A stretch of DNA of 64,000 nt from Symsagittifera roscoffensis (taxonomy: Eukaryota > Xenacoelomorpha > Acoela > Convolutidae): NCBI RefSeq assembly GCF_963678635.1, contig NC_087066.1, positions 34,911,301 to 34,975,300 of the forward strand, written 5' to 3'. Within the stretch, counting starts at the first letter, position 1. Every line of letters starts with the position of its first letter. A program made the position numbers and the translations under genes. Shown piece after piece: positions 32,347 to 44,395 of this stretch. The notes below the pieces were generated by a model. The model was not told the DNA's origin and did not search any database. It saw nothing but the letters and a program-made list of their open reading frames with translations.

Positions 32347-33529
32347 CTAAATAAGTGATACAACAGCTATTGAACAAACGTCTCATAAAAAAAAAGATAC
32401 TAGCGTTTAACGCTACTCAGGTGCTTTAAAAAGATTATGATCATCAAAGTTGCTTATGAACGAAATATACAAAAAACAACAAATTGAATGCAACCACAAC
32501 AATAGACGGGGGAATCCATCAACGCTTTTGATTTCAAAACTTGAACAAAAAAAATTTCAACTTCAGGTTTTTGAAAGCTAAAATGGTCAATTCTCCTAAA
32601 CTACTGGGTATAAGATCAGATCTTCCTATTTTTAACTCAAAAACGAAGAAATCTAAAACGGCCGACAGCATACAACTGCACAATACATACAAAAAAAATT
32701 GAACCAAAATCATTTGCAAAATCATAGTATTTGTAAATGGGATTCATAAGCCAGCGTAATTAATAGTTTAAAAAAAGTAAATTGTAAAAGGGGCCCTTCC
32801 GTTTAGGTACGGTCGTGCACAAGCTGGATAGGGCGCATACCAGCATTATATAAATACATCAATAAACAATATTGCAGGAATTAAGTCAAGTCAGCATTTA
32901 ATTAATAGTAGTAGTGTACCAAGTCCCGGATCCGAAGAGGGGGGTTCTCACATAAAGCAAAATCCTAGGAAAGGGTTCTTTAATTTTTTGGAGGACCCTC
33001 ATCCTAGGAGTTTGTAAACGAAAGAAAATTTCCACCCAAAAAGCAGAAGACCCCCTACTTAGGATCTAGCTAAGCTTAGCTTGACATCAAGGGACACGAT
33101 ACATGATTCTTTCTTATTCCAACTTGTGGGGTCCTAATTATTGGTCCTGGCAAAATTATATGAATCATATTAATTGTTATATTTGTTTCGGGCAAATGAA
33201 CTTTCGACCTAGTTGAAACTTGTTAGTGAAAGTGGAATTGACTTTATGGTATATAATGAAAATTCGCCGGCGATTTCGGCAGCGTAGCTTAACTGTTGCT
33301 AGCAGTAAACTTTATTGTGAAAAGGCACCAAATTGAAATTACTCTCTAAAGGCGGCGGCCGTTTCTGGGCAAAACATACCAAATCATAAATTTGTCAAGT
33401 TTTGAAATAAAAAATGAAATTAGAGGGAACTTGAACTATTGAAGATATTGATAATGAACATTTATAATTAAGAGTGTTTTCAACTACGGAAAAAAGTCAA
33501 TTTTCAAACTCTGTAATGAACGCTACGTC

Positions 33530-33817
33530 GTGTTTCTCGAGAGGGCAAAAGAAATTTCAAAGAAAGAACACGAGTTAAATTTAAAAGAACAATTTTATTT
33601 GAGTGAGCTTCAACAAATCACTAAGTGCATTTCTGCAAAACAAAAGTACTTAGAGAGAAAGACTTGGAGAGAAAAATCCGTCTTGGAGATAAAAATGTTT
33701 CAACAAGCTATCAAAATACAAAATTACCACCAATATCTTAATGGTATATGCAACGTCCCTATTATTTCCACTGGCTTGAAATTCAGCAGGTTGAAGAAAT
33801 GTAGGAAAAATAATTAA
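33530..33817 (+). pseudogene. Polinton ORF, coiled-coil protein of unknown function
   Basis: A 95-residue frame rich in Glu, Lys and Gln with heptad character (KEISKKEHELNLKEQFYLSE). It resembles short coiled-coil ORFs that I associate with animal Polintons. No catalytic motif. It may be truncated; an ORF about 65 bases downstream continues on the same strand. Confidence 0.4.
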
Positions 33818-33882
33818 TGAAATTGTAAAAAAGCAGAGGAAATCCTATCGGTTTAAAAACAATTCACGAAATTTATACGTCT

Positions 33883-34245
33883 TTGAAACAAACTTATACT
33901 GATAATTCTAACCAACGAAACTATTTTCTAGCTGCATATTCTCTGTTTTTTGATAGTTCTGATAATCTTAACTACGACGTTTTAATTAAGTTGAGACTTT
34001 ATGGTGGCTTGATTAGTATTGATAACTCTTCCTTGGACAAATACTTGAAAAATTCCAAAATTTTACGATTGCACGCTATTTTGCACAATGCCGCCGGATT
34101 TATACACGAGTTTTACCAAGAGGCTCCCACGAACTGTTACATGTTGCCCTGGAACCGTAACAACAACTTATTGGGAAATTTGAAAGGAATAGCTTTCTGC
34201 CTTACCAGTAAGCTGAAAAAAAACAGTTTTCAAGTTTATCATTAA
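33883..34245 (+). pseudogene. Polinton ORF of unknown function
   Basis: A 120-residue frame with LIKLRLYGGLISIDN, ILRLHAILHNAAGFI and NNNLLGNLKGIAFC. It resembles conserved but unnamed Polinton proteins in other animals, as far as I recall. No enzyme motif is visible. Confidence 0.45.
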
Positions 34246-34259
34246 CTTGAAAGCTAAGC

Positions 34260-35000
34260 GAGAGATCAGTTGTGTTTGACGTGGAAGGCTTTTGTTACAA
34301 GAAGAACACCTTTGTGGTTAAAGAATTAGCAATAACAACCTCAGACTACAGCGACCGCCTCATTTTTTTTTACCTCCAATGAATTTCAATATACTACCAA
34401 AGCTCGAACAAAAGCTTACAACTGGTTTACAAATTATTTACACGGACACCATTGCGAAAACGGTAATTACCTTTACTTAAACTTTAATAAATCACTTCAG
34501 AGTTTTCTGTTGAGAAATCTTAGTGCCGTTTTTTACGCTAAAGGCAAAGGAAAGAAAATAATTTTCGGCCATGTACTTGGACCGAAAAGTTGAAACCCTC
34601 GATGATTTGGGCTGTCCTCGGGCTAAAAACTTATAGTTCAAAAACTATCCAAGTTTTTGAACAATAATCGAAACTATCCAATGAATTTCAATATACTACC
34701 AAAGCTCGAACAAAAGCTTACAACTGGTTTACAAATTATTTACACGGTCACCATTGGGAAAACGGTAATTACCTTTACTTAAACTTAAATAAAACATTTC
34801 AGAGTTTTCTGTTGAGAAACCTAGTGCCGTTTTTTATGCTAAAGGCAAAGAAAAGACAATAATTTTCGGCCATGTACTTGGACCGAAAAGTTGAAACCCT
34901 CGATGATTTGGGCTGTCCTCGGGCTAAAAACTTACAGTTCAAAAACTATCCAGTTTGCAATAGACATATACCTCATTACACCTGCAGGAATCATTGCGCC
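34260..35000 (+). pseudogene. Polinton ORF with internal 302-bp tandem duplication
   Basis: The plus strand encodes fragments including VFDVEGFCYKKNTF, YNWFTNYLHG and LDDLGCPRAKNL, interrupted by stops. The segment beginning near 34379 is repeated from 34681, about 93% alike over 270 bp. Only the second copy continues into the downstream HYTCRNHCALKK part, so the duplication breaks the gene. Function unknown. Confidence 0.6.
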
Positions 35001-36461
35001 CTGAAGAAAAGCAAGGTTTTTTTATGATTGGTTAAAAAATGAACAACAGCGAGAGATCAGCGAAAGTGGAGACTTACCTATCACAAAACTCAAGGCTTTG
35101 TGCGTGGATGACTCCAGAGCGTGACAATGAAATTTTATTAACAAGAATAGAGCGTATTGATTGCAGCGGCCAAATTTTTCGGAGGGAGCAAATAATAATT
35201 TCCGAAGAAGTTGTCTACATTAAAAAGATTTTTTCCAGTTATTGATCAATTTGTATTCTTCCAGAGATTCAAGTTTATCAGAAAAGCTAGCCAGCAAGCG
35301 AGCAGTTGTACCCATCTTTCCGAACTAGTCTTAGTACCCAAACGTCATCCAGGAGTTCAGATGGATCTAAACAGCAAAGAATTGCCAGTTGAGATTAAGA
35401 CGATTGTGAAGAGGATACGGTGAAGAAAATAATGTACTACGAAAAAACTGCAAATATCCCAGCAAACTATGTTCTAAAAATGAATGACATAAGAAATAGA
35501 GACTTCACACATTATGTAATTTTGTACTGTTCATAATCCTTATTATATTTAACTTTTTTACAAGCTTCATTTTCAGAGAGAAAAAGTCTAACGCAGTCGG
35601 TAGAAAAAACCGTTTCTCAAATGTCAGAAACAACAGCAGCAGTAGATGAACCTGACGCAACAAAAGTAACAAAAATTGTTTATAACAAAACAAACAGTGA
35701 AACAACATCATGGAAGTTTTGTAACAATCTAACTTTGCCAAGGTCTGAATTAGTTTTTGTTGCGCAAATGTAGTAATTCTAATTCTACTAACTTTCTGCA
35801 ATCTCAAACCTTCAGTTTGGTTCTTGATTTCATCCGGCTTGGTTGGTCATGTATTACCAAACCCAAGCATATGAATCAAGTGACAGATACTTCGACAAGA
35901 GTTGGCAATAGTGGGACACTCAGGATCCGGGAAAACTGAGTTAATTTTCTAACTTTTGATGGAAAAATTTTTTTACCTTTGATGGAAAAGGTAAAACCTC
36001 ACAACTTAATTATGACTGCTAACCTCACAACTTAATTATGACTGCTGCAGAATTTATTCTAATTCCGAAACACTTATAAGTTAAAGAGCAATCACATGCT
36101 GCACGTGTTCTTCACGATAAAAGTATTAAACATAAAAACGCTCAACTATCGTACCTTAACCGGCTTAGATCCCTAACTAGTACCTGCTCAAACTAGTAAG
36201 ACTATTGCAACGAAAGCAACATTTACTGAAAGAGCAGAGCCCCAACAAGAAAAACGATAGACGGACCGAAAGTATTCAAGGACAGTCACAGTGCAAAAAC
36301 CATACTTGAAATTATAAAAAAAACTCACAAAAAAAACGATTCAGATTCTCCAACGTCATAAAAGACGGAGGCGAAAACAAAACAATGGGAAAATTAGCAA
36401 AACTGAAGAAAATTTTTTAAAAACTAACTACAGTGACAGAGGTCCCGCGTTATTTGGTAGT

Positions 36462-37320
36462 ATGAACAACTTGATAAAAGCAACCAATTTGTCGCGACAA
36501 AAAAATGAACATTTCCTTCACACTGAAACTAATTACACAAAATATCGAAATGTTATCCGAAAAACGCCGCGACTCAAGGTCATAGTTTACGATATCGACG
36601 AAATCTGGTCATTAGATCTGGCCTATGTTGATAAATTTGCCAAGTACAACCATGATGTTAAGTATCTGCTTGTTGCAGTTGACTGCATGTCCCGCTATCT
36701 CAGAGTGCAACCCTTAAAATCAAAATAAGCTGCTACAACAACAGAAGCGTTCGATAAAGACTAAACAACCGAAAAAAGTATGGGTGGACAGGGGCACAGA
36801 GTCTAAAGGGTCCTTTCGAAGCAATGAGTAAAAACAAAAAGAAAAAAAACATATAGCAGAGAGCGAGAAAAAGTCCGCATTCGCTGAGAGAAATATCCGT
36901 TCCTTAAAAAATCTTATTTATAAATACTTGGAGGATAAATGGACATACTCATGCAATGACAAATTGCAAGATTTTTTAATTCAATTAATTCGAGAACAAA
37001 TCGTGTCACAAATATTGCACTAAACAAAGAAACTAAAAAAGATGTTACTCGCCTGATTTCATTAAGAGCAGAACAGTCATTGAAATTAGTTCGACGTCGA
37101 AAGCTTTATGTTGGTGATTATGTTAGACTCGCCGAAGTAGCCATACCTTTTCGCAAGAGTTACAAACGATCGTTCACTGATGAAGTGTTTGAAATTTTTT
37201 GACATACCAACACGAAATCCTCCAACATACAAATTGATTGATACTAACAGAGAACCGATTGAGGGAAAATTTTACGAGTCTGAACTTATTCGCGTTCTAG
37301 AGAAGGAGAAATCATAAGCA
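36462..37320 (+). pseudogene. Polinton integrase (retroviral-type), broken
   Basis: The first open part (36462-36728) contains EIWSLDLAYVDKFAKYN and VDCMSRYLRVQPLKS, the typical N-terminal catalytic half of Maverick integrases with the first Asp (DLAYVD). A stop follows at once. Recognisable remnants in shifted frames continue to about 37310: VWVDRG-type, SAFAERNI-type, LYVGDYVRLAE and EPIEGKFYESELIRVLEK, including the chromodomain-like or SH3-like tail. At least three frame breaks make it inactive. Confidence 0.85.
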
Positions 37321-38160
37321 ATCATGATTGAGGGCACTTCCAGCCTTTTCACCCATAATGTTCTCGCTTCCTTCACAATTACCCTAGTTTCGACAGCATC
37401 AATGAGCGTTTTCAAAAAAAACTGGCCAACTTCAAAAACCTCCTGAGTGAAGAAATAAATTTGCAAGGTGAATGGAGAGTAGCAGTTAGAGAAATTATCT
37501 TCCCTACTCGATAAGCAACGTAACTGACAACAACATTGTGTACTACAAAAAAGATCGGTTTATAGCAAGCATGAAGTGTGAGAAAGACAAGATCTCCAGG
37601 CCTTACTTTAGAAAAAAGCAAAACTAACAAAAGGAGAGTACACGAGCATTTAAAAAGTACTGGATGAGATTTGTCTTAAGACAGAATTAGAATTGGATTG
37701 CTTATAGATCCCATAACCAAACATCTTTCAATATGGCTGCATTATTGGGAAGGTATAACTTATTCAAGCCCGCAAACTCCTAGTCTACTTGGGTTCAAAG
37801 GCGTCAGAGATGGAACGGATTATGATATAAGTTACAAACAAGGAAGCTCGAAACATAGCACATTCACTACCCAAGATCTTATTGCTGACTATCCCGTTGA
37901 GTTATCTGCTGGTACTCAGCTGATGTTTATTTACCTGGACACAATTCATTATCAAATAGCCGGAGACACAAAAGCAACCCAATTACGAGTCATTGATACA
38001 AATCGTCGAGTGAAAAACGGTTATGCATGTTTAATTGAACCGAATCATCGTAAAGTATTAAGCAACTTGGACTTTAAAAAACTTTTTGTCAAAATATTTC
38101 TTAAGAACTTGCGCACAGAACCTGGAGGACTTGTTCCTTTTACTGGAGAATTATTTTGAA
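37320..38160 (+). pseudogene. Polinton minor capsid (jelly-roll) protein, broken
   Basis: The first part (about 37320-37510) has FTITLVSTASM and WRVAVREIIFPT in different frames. The second part (37698-38159) is an open frame with VELSAGTQLMFIYLDTIHYQ, GDTKATQLRVIDTNR and ELRTEPGGLVPFTG-like text. These resemble penton-like minor capsid proteins of polintoviruses. At least one frameshift and one stop separate the parts. Confidence 0.7.
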
Positions 38161-38329
38161 AAACACGGCCACTACCCTGAAAAAGTCAGTATGTTGAGAC
38201 AGCTGTACCACGGTCTCGGAATGATAATAACTCACCTCGAAAAACTTCTTCATTTCCGCCAAAGTCATTAGATGGCACCCTTTGTCGACCTCAACACCCG
38301 ATGAAGAGCTTTCGAATCATAGGAATGAG

Positions 38330-39320
38330 AGAGAACTTCTTCAGAAGTCAGATTTGAGTACGATGAAGAGCTTTCAATTCATTGACGATCAATTAGCCAC
38401 AATCAGCTTTTCAGTAACAAAAATATTATGAGACAGACCTATGATAGTTGGTGCGACCATCCTAGACCTCGCCCAGCAATTCATGTTTCAATTTCATTAT
38501 AAAAAAAAGAAACTGAATCTAAACTTGGTACTAATATACTCCGACCCGGATAGCTTTATTTATGCCATAACAACTGACGACGTTTACCAGAGAAAATAAA
38601 AGCTGACTTCGACATTTCAAATTATTATGAGACATTTCAAATTAAAAGCTGACTTCACCATTTCTAATTCGACGATACCAACAAGAAAACTGTGCAGAGT
38701 TTAAAGACGAGACTGGTGGGACCCGATCAGAGAATTCGTCGTTAATGGTAAAAAAAAATCCCAACTTAAGCCACCCTTCCACCCCCATTCCTCCCTTTCT
38801 ATTGAAAAAATACCGCTACCACCACCACCAAGCTCCCTTCCTCCCCCCTTCATTTGTTGCAATTAACTTTGGGCATTTAGCTGATTTAGGAAACCTTATA
38901 CAATGTTGCCTAAACGTTGATTTAACTGAAAACATGTTTCTTTCTTCTTTTTTCCTCTTTTTTAATCATAATTTAGAGTTTTCTGCTCTTTGGTAAAACG
39001 AATGAAACTTTGTTCAGTATAAATTGAGTTGCTGAAGTGAAATGGAACGATCCCCTGCCTTGTCGAAAAGAATAATAACTTGGCTACTGTATAGAAGACA
39101 CTCAAAAATTGAGTGCCAAAGGAATAAAACGGAGTGCACAGCGAGAACTGGTCCACCAAACCTTCAGGGACATTATTCACTGGAAAAACAATGATAAGGT
39201 ACAACTATACAATAGTTTCGAAAGGTCACACTAATATGACAGTGAAACAAAACAAACTTGCATTATCACCATTCGACTCAAAACGTTTTCTACTTTTCGA
39301 CAACTCCATTTGGCCATAAA
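38330..39320 (+). pseudogene. Polinton protein-primed DNA polymerase B, C-terminal fragments
   Basis: Fragments include PMIVGATILDLAQQFMFQFH and the palm motif YSDPDS (38537-38554; family consensus YSDTDS/YTDTDS), ITTDDVYQ, DDTNKKTVQSLK, and, in the 39134-39319 frame, NMTVKQNKLALSPFDSKRFL, which matches the family C-terminus. An unrelated-looking pyrimidine-rich stretch (about 38760-38950) interrupts it. The N-terminal exonuclease half is absent. Confidence 0.75.
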
Positions 39321-40229
39321 GCCGCCGAAGAAATTGCTTTTCTAGAATTCATTTACATGGACACCTAGTGGGCCAACTCATACAAGGAAGCTGGTAACAG
39401 TTCGCCCGAATTTCAACTTCCGGATTGGGGATTTTTACGGCGGCCCTACTCAGAAACAGAGCTGCGAGAAGAAGAAGCGTCTAGTAGCCGAGTCCGTGAA
39501 CGTCCCCCTATAAATGACCCATTTAATTTATCGAAAGCTTCAGAAGAAAGACCATCTACAAAACCTCGCAAAAAAAACCAAAGCAAAAAACATTAAATTC
39601 TGAAACATTTGAGATGATTATTACTGCTCGTCCTTTTTATACTTCGACTCAAGTTGTTTGGGTTTTTACCAATTTACCACTAATAAAATATTCGTATTGG
39701 GCTCAATCACTGTTTTATCATAAAAAGCTTCAGGCAAATAAACTAGTTGAAGCAATCAAAGTGTTAGTTCAAACAAAAATGTGAAATCATTTGATTCAGT
39801 TTTAAGAACAAACTTTTAGACAAATCTTCGACGAAAAGAAAGAAAGCCAGGAAATGATATCCACATGAAACTAGGACGAAAAAGAAAAATTTAGGAATTA
39901 GAATGGTTAACTTTAATTAACACATGAAAAAGGACCGCTTTACAGGGAATTAGAAGGAATTATTGTATCGAGTCTCGGTTGTTAAGCTCCGCTTAACAAG
40001 GTCTTAAGGAGGGGGTCTTTTACTTTAGGGGTGGGAACTTAAGGACACTTTTCCTAGGATTTTGCTTTATGTGAAGACCCCCCCTTTAGGAAGGACCTCC
40101 CTCCCCTTAGGATCCGAGACACGAAACAAAAATACTATAATTTAGAAAAATCAGACTTTTTTTCTTATTTTATTGTAAGCTTAACGAAAAAATTTGGAAA
40201 TATCACAGAAAGAAAAAATGGAACATTTA

Positions 40230-40860
40230 AAAATTTGACTAACAAAATTAGGATGAGAGACCACATCTGCATCCGCTGGTGGTAGGCTGACATCACCCCT
40301 TATCGACAATTTCTCTTCTAAATTTAGCTTTTTTGAAAGTGTTCAAAAAAGACAAAAACACCAAAATTATGATCTTAGGATTTTTGAAAAACTTTGAAAA
40401 AGCATAACAAATGGTATATCTCCGAAACTACGATGATTTGAACAATCATAGTTAAAGATACTATCTGAAACCTCTGCGAGTACCTTGAGGCCATCCCACT
40501 ATAAGCTGAAGTTTGGAATAAAATTCAAATTTTGAAAAATTTTTATTTTAATTCTAGCTTTTTTTTTATTGAAACTTTCAAAAAAAAATATATTAAAAGA
40601 GGTCATATCGCGAATAGCAAAAAAAAATTTGAGCAGTTACATTTGAAGGCAAGATTTCCAAGACCTCAGGGCACCTCGACAGCACCTGACTAAAGGTTTA
40701 GGAAATTCTAATAATGAAAGCTAAATTTTCTGAAGTCATAAAAAACATCTTATCTCTGAAACTCAAAAGATTTGAGCAGTTTCATTTGAAAGCAAAATTT
40801 GCAACGCCTGAGAGTACCTTTACAGCATCTCACACTAAAGAATTCTATCAAAAGTTTGCA
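40230..40860. repeat. second array of the 155-bp satellite, about four units
   Basis: Landmarks match the 14640-17115 array: TATCTCCGAAACTAC.ATGATTTGA, TTTGAGCAGTTACATTTGAAGGCAAGATT and GCAACGCCTGAGAGTACC..TACAGCA. Same orientation. It starts 110 bp from the right end of the Polinton, in the same intron. Confidence 0.75.
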
Positions 40861-41598
40861 TTGCGAAAAATGTAACTGTAGGGTCCCAAAGCATTCACAC
40901 TCCAACTATGCATGGTTACTCCCAATTACATCCAAGCTACCTTTGGCTGCAAGACAGACTTGCAAAAATTGGTTTTTATTCATTTGTACATTAGTTACCT
41001 CACATAGTGAGCTCCTTAAAATTCGATCGAATCGCTCCGAAAAACCACTTTGCAAAAAAAGCACTTGTACGCAAAAAATTACAAAGTTTTGTAATGCTAA
41101 AGCAATTTTTCAGCTGGTAAAAACCATATTGAGCATCCAGCTCGTCAAAACCTCTCGAAACTAGTTTTGTTTTCGGTTTAAGTTTTGCTTTAAAGGCCTC
41201 GGAGCTCTATCTTATAGTCTTCGGCAATATTTCCATCATCTAAACACCATGCGTCAACTTCGAATTAGAATTTTTTACTAGCGTCTGTATTGTTCCATAG
41301 AAGGAAGGAGCCTTGGGTACACAATGGTGTACTCCATCCTACCGGCAATGATGGAATTTCCGTTATAAAGGTTGCTAGGGTTGCTGTGGACGCAATGAAT
41401 ATATTTGTGCAACTGCCGGCGGTTCGAAAAAAACATGATTCAATATAATTTCTTCAATAAGCGAAATATAACGGTTACTTAAATTTATTTTAAGTTAAAC
41501 TGGGCACTTCGGGTTTTCCTTAAGCTCCATGTTTCTAGGGAGTGTTCAGCTATTTCAACTAGTCGTTTAGAACCACATGTCACCTGAAATATAATCTA

Positions 41599-41829
41599 GT
41601 GAAGGCGATAAGTTTTGCTCCAAAAACGAACGGTCTCAACAGTTCGGGTAATTTACCTTCTCTAATAAGGTTTAGGAGTTTAGTAAGAGATTTAAAGAAA
41701 CTGAGCCCCGCATTGCCGTTTGATTTACAAATAAGGTCTTCAAAAAACATTGTCCAGACTGGCTACACAACCATTTGGAAAAGACATTATTGCTTTGTAA
41801 ACCTCGAACTCAGTTACGAAATGCTATAG
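41599..41829 (-). pseudogene. reverse transcriptase fragment of the REL-type non-LTR family
   Basis: On the minus strand the text LSFFKSLTKLLNLIREGKLP followed by LLRPFVFGAKLIAF resembles the N-terminal RT region of the element at 50300-54000 (family text ...PE..RP..FGA.L.AL.K). Both ends are degraded. It lies in the intron of the transposase-derived gene. Confidence 0.45.
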
Positions 41830-42079
41830 TTTTCCGCGTTTGGGTTATTAATATCAGCTACTTTATGAAGCTTAGATAGTAATTTTTTGATAGTAAGGAG
41901 TCAAATAAGGTTCATCTTGTCATCCGAAGCGAAAAGTCTTACTCATTACTATATATTTCCCTCGTCCAGCGTGCTACTGAGTAGCTTTATTACCTGCTCA
42001 AGATCTGTCCGGGGTCAGTCTTGACCTTTGGGGAAGGGGTATGGCAGTGAAAAAATATTGTCTTTTAGTTTTTTGTTTA

Positions 42080-42780
42080 TAAGGGAGCTGAAAGCTGTCG
42101 CTTGTTTACGGCCACTTTTGGGTTTTTCTAAAAAAAAAAGAAGACGTCAAAAAAAACTAGCCAAGAAAGACGAAAAAACCGAAAACTTAGATCTATGAAA
42201 AAGATATATTGAGTCACTCACCGTCAGAACAAAAAAGCTTCAAACTTTCTTTGCTTGTCGAATGCAACCATATGAGTTCAAATAACAGACCAAAACCTAT
42301 TAAGCCAAAAAAGGAAAATAAAAAAAGACGAAAAAAATTCAAAAAAAAAACTTACAAAAGTTATTAAGTCCCACTCAAAACACACTCACACACAAAAATT
42401 TTCCGCTTGTCGAAAGAAGCAACATGAGGTACTGAAGCCCATTTATATGGGCCGAAACCTATCAAGAGGAAAACAAAGGAAAAGAAAAAACATAAAAAGC
42501 CCAAAAAATGTCAAAAAATCTGCGACAATTTCATCTGCACCAAAAAGCATGCTAACTACAGTCGATCGTACAACCAAAAACAACAAATGTTTGAATTTTA
42601 ACCAATGACAAAACAATTTTTCTGTTTATTTAAATCACTTTATTTAAAGAGCCTAGGAGGCTGATTTAAAGTTTTCCACAATTTCATTTAGAGACATCTA
42701 CAACTATTATATAATACCAAAGAAGGTTATTCGAAAAAAAAACAAAAGAAGAAGCCGACAGAAATGAAGCCGACCGGACT
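42080..42780. repeat. cluster of SINE-like blocks (CCGAAAA / GCCGATATAA family)
   Basis: At least two diverged copies of the 5085-5205 block (TTATTAAGTCCCACTCAAAACACA, CGCTTGTCGAA, GGCCGAAACCTATCAAG), joined by A-rich spacers. The surrounding 40861-43455 stretch has no supported host exon. No coding potential. Confidence 0.5.
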
Positions 42781-43506
42781 CAGTGCCAATTTGTACACAC
42801 AAAAATGGAATCCTACAAAAACTCGTTTGCACTTTTTAACGTAGAACTAAATACTGCGTCGTAACTGCATGGAGCTAACACAAACACCACGCTAAGCAAC
42901 CATGCACTTTTCACCATTGTTACCATTGGAAACAAAGTACCACTAGAGATGAGTCCATGAGAGATGAGTCCTGTCTGAAGTTTATTACGGACTAAAAAAG
43001 TCTAGTACCCGATTAAAAACACTGCTAGCACAAGGTTAACAATTGGAAATTCTTAGGGTCGCTAAGAATTACATTTACATAATTGATATGATACCAGTTT
43101 GAACAACAATCACATCTAAACCAAATTAAAAGTCGTGAAGGTTTTAAGCATTCTTTCCATGTATTTTCCTTGTTGTTTTTCCTCATCTTGACTGCGCGGT
43201 TTAAGAGTTAAAAAAAAGAAACTTGACTGGGCACAAGGTTACTGAACTAACCCGTAATGAAAGGGCGGGAATTTTCCAGATGAAGAACCAGTTAAAATTA
43301 TAATTCAAAAAATATATCAATTCTTAAAAAGGAAATTTTTCCCCCAGACCAGAGACCTACTTGAATGACCTGGCTCTAAAACTCCTCAAAGGGTGCTCGA
43401 CAAACAGGCACCAACATCAAACATATCACATCTATTTATAAGTTTAGCACAACAATTAGGATAAAGGTAGATTATAACCAAGTGTATCAAAACAAATCAG
43501 TCTTAC

Positions 43507-44025
43507 CGTTCTGACTAATCCTCTTTTTCCGTAAAGACTTGAACGGCTGACATTAGTCTCACCCACGCCATCGAAATGGACATACATCATTCCGGGGCAC
43601 ATGTTGTCGCAATCCAATAATTTAAATAGCAGCCAAAATGAGTCGATGTTTTGTAACCCTGTTATAGCCTCGAATTCATCGTTACTCAAGTTTGACATCT
43701 TCTGAATGCAAAACTGAGCATCATTTTTTAGCTTCGGAGAATGAATGATTTTCAATTCATCAAACGTTATCGGTTGGCTGCAATCATTATCTTCGACTTG
43801 ACTCTGACATTCGTCCTGTATGGTGTCCAAAAACTTTGTCACTTTGAACTTTGGAAAATCATGGGACAAACTTTTCCTCAATTCCTGAAATGAATTCAAT
43901 AACCTCTTTTCATCTAGATCGCATCGCTTGGACTCAGTCATTTCCATGTCGAGATCCGATTTTCGCTTCATGGCTGAACCCAACAGATGTATTGACAAAT
44001 AATGTGACAACCCATCTGAAACCAT
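43507..44025 (-). CDS. transposase-derived gene, exon 1
   Basis: This is the N-terminal 173 residues, ending at a canonical donor (AACG|GTAAGA) in phase 0 that matches the phase-0 acceptor at 32347. It contains a basic patch MKRKSDLDMEMTESKRCDLD (likely nuclear localisation), acidic and helical text, then EFEAITGLQNIDSFWLLFKL. This F.aiTGL.....F..LF..L pattern is the segment that precedes the helix-turn-helix in DDE_Tnp_4/ISL2EU-like transposases; exon 2 continues from exactly that point. No THAP zinc finger is visible. The ATG at 44023-44025 is chosen; an AG acceptor (cttcag) about 30 bases upstream suggests a 5' untranslated exon. Joined length 418 residues. Confidence 0.7.
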
Positions 44026-44128
44026 AGTTTTATATTGACTCTTTTCTATCAATTTTCTGAAGTTGAGAAATTTCCCTTAAAAAGGCAATTCGGTAGACAA
44101 AATTGAACAAATGTTTGATTTTTTTTTT

Positions 44129-44166
44129 ACACAGAGGCGAAGCTGTGCTTCGCAAGCACTAGCGAG
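44129..44166. repeat. dispersed hairpin repeat, best-preserved copy
   Basis: ACACAGAG, a 7-bp perfect stem GCGAAGC-TGT-GCTTCGC, then AAGCACTAGCGAGAGCACG. It lies about 100 bases upstream of exon 1 of the transposase-derived gene. Confidence 0.75.
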
Positions 44167-44395
44167 AGCACGACAAAAAAAGCAGCTTGATGAAGTGAAA
44201 TGTTTTTTTCTTCTTTTAAATAATCAGAAGGTCAAAAGTAACATAGAATCTGCAGTTACCGTCACGAGTCCCTTCATCCAATTATCCAGTCGAAATTGTT
44301 GAAATTTTCAATATATGAAGTAGTAGTACTCGTATAAGACTTTAATTATTAGAAGAGCAAATTTGAGAATGCGTTTAAATTGTAAATTCAAAAAA

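Larger units (their letters stand above)
32921..40121 (+). mobile_element. degenerate Maverick/Polinton (7.2 kb) with inverted terminal repeats
   Basis: The ends (32921-33125 and 39945-40121) are inverted copies: CCCGGATCC/GGATCCGAGAC outermost, then CATAAAGCAAAATCCTAGG, then a GGATCTAGCTAAGCTTAGCT-like part. Inside, on the plus strand, are broken genes typical of Polintons: a coiled-coil protein, an integrase, a jelly-roll minor capsid protein and a protein-primed DNA polymerase. No packaging ATPase, protease or major capsid gene is recognised, and intact Polintons are 15-20 kb, so this is an internally deleted fossil. Stops and frameshifts affect every core gene. It lies in the 11.16-kb intron of the transposase-derived gene, in the opposite orientation. 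No target-site duplication is clear. Confidence 0.85.
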
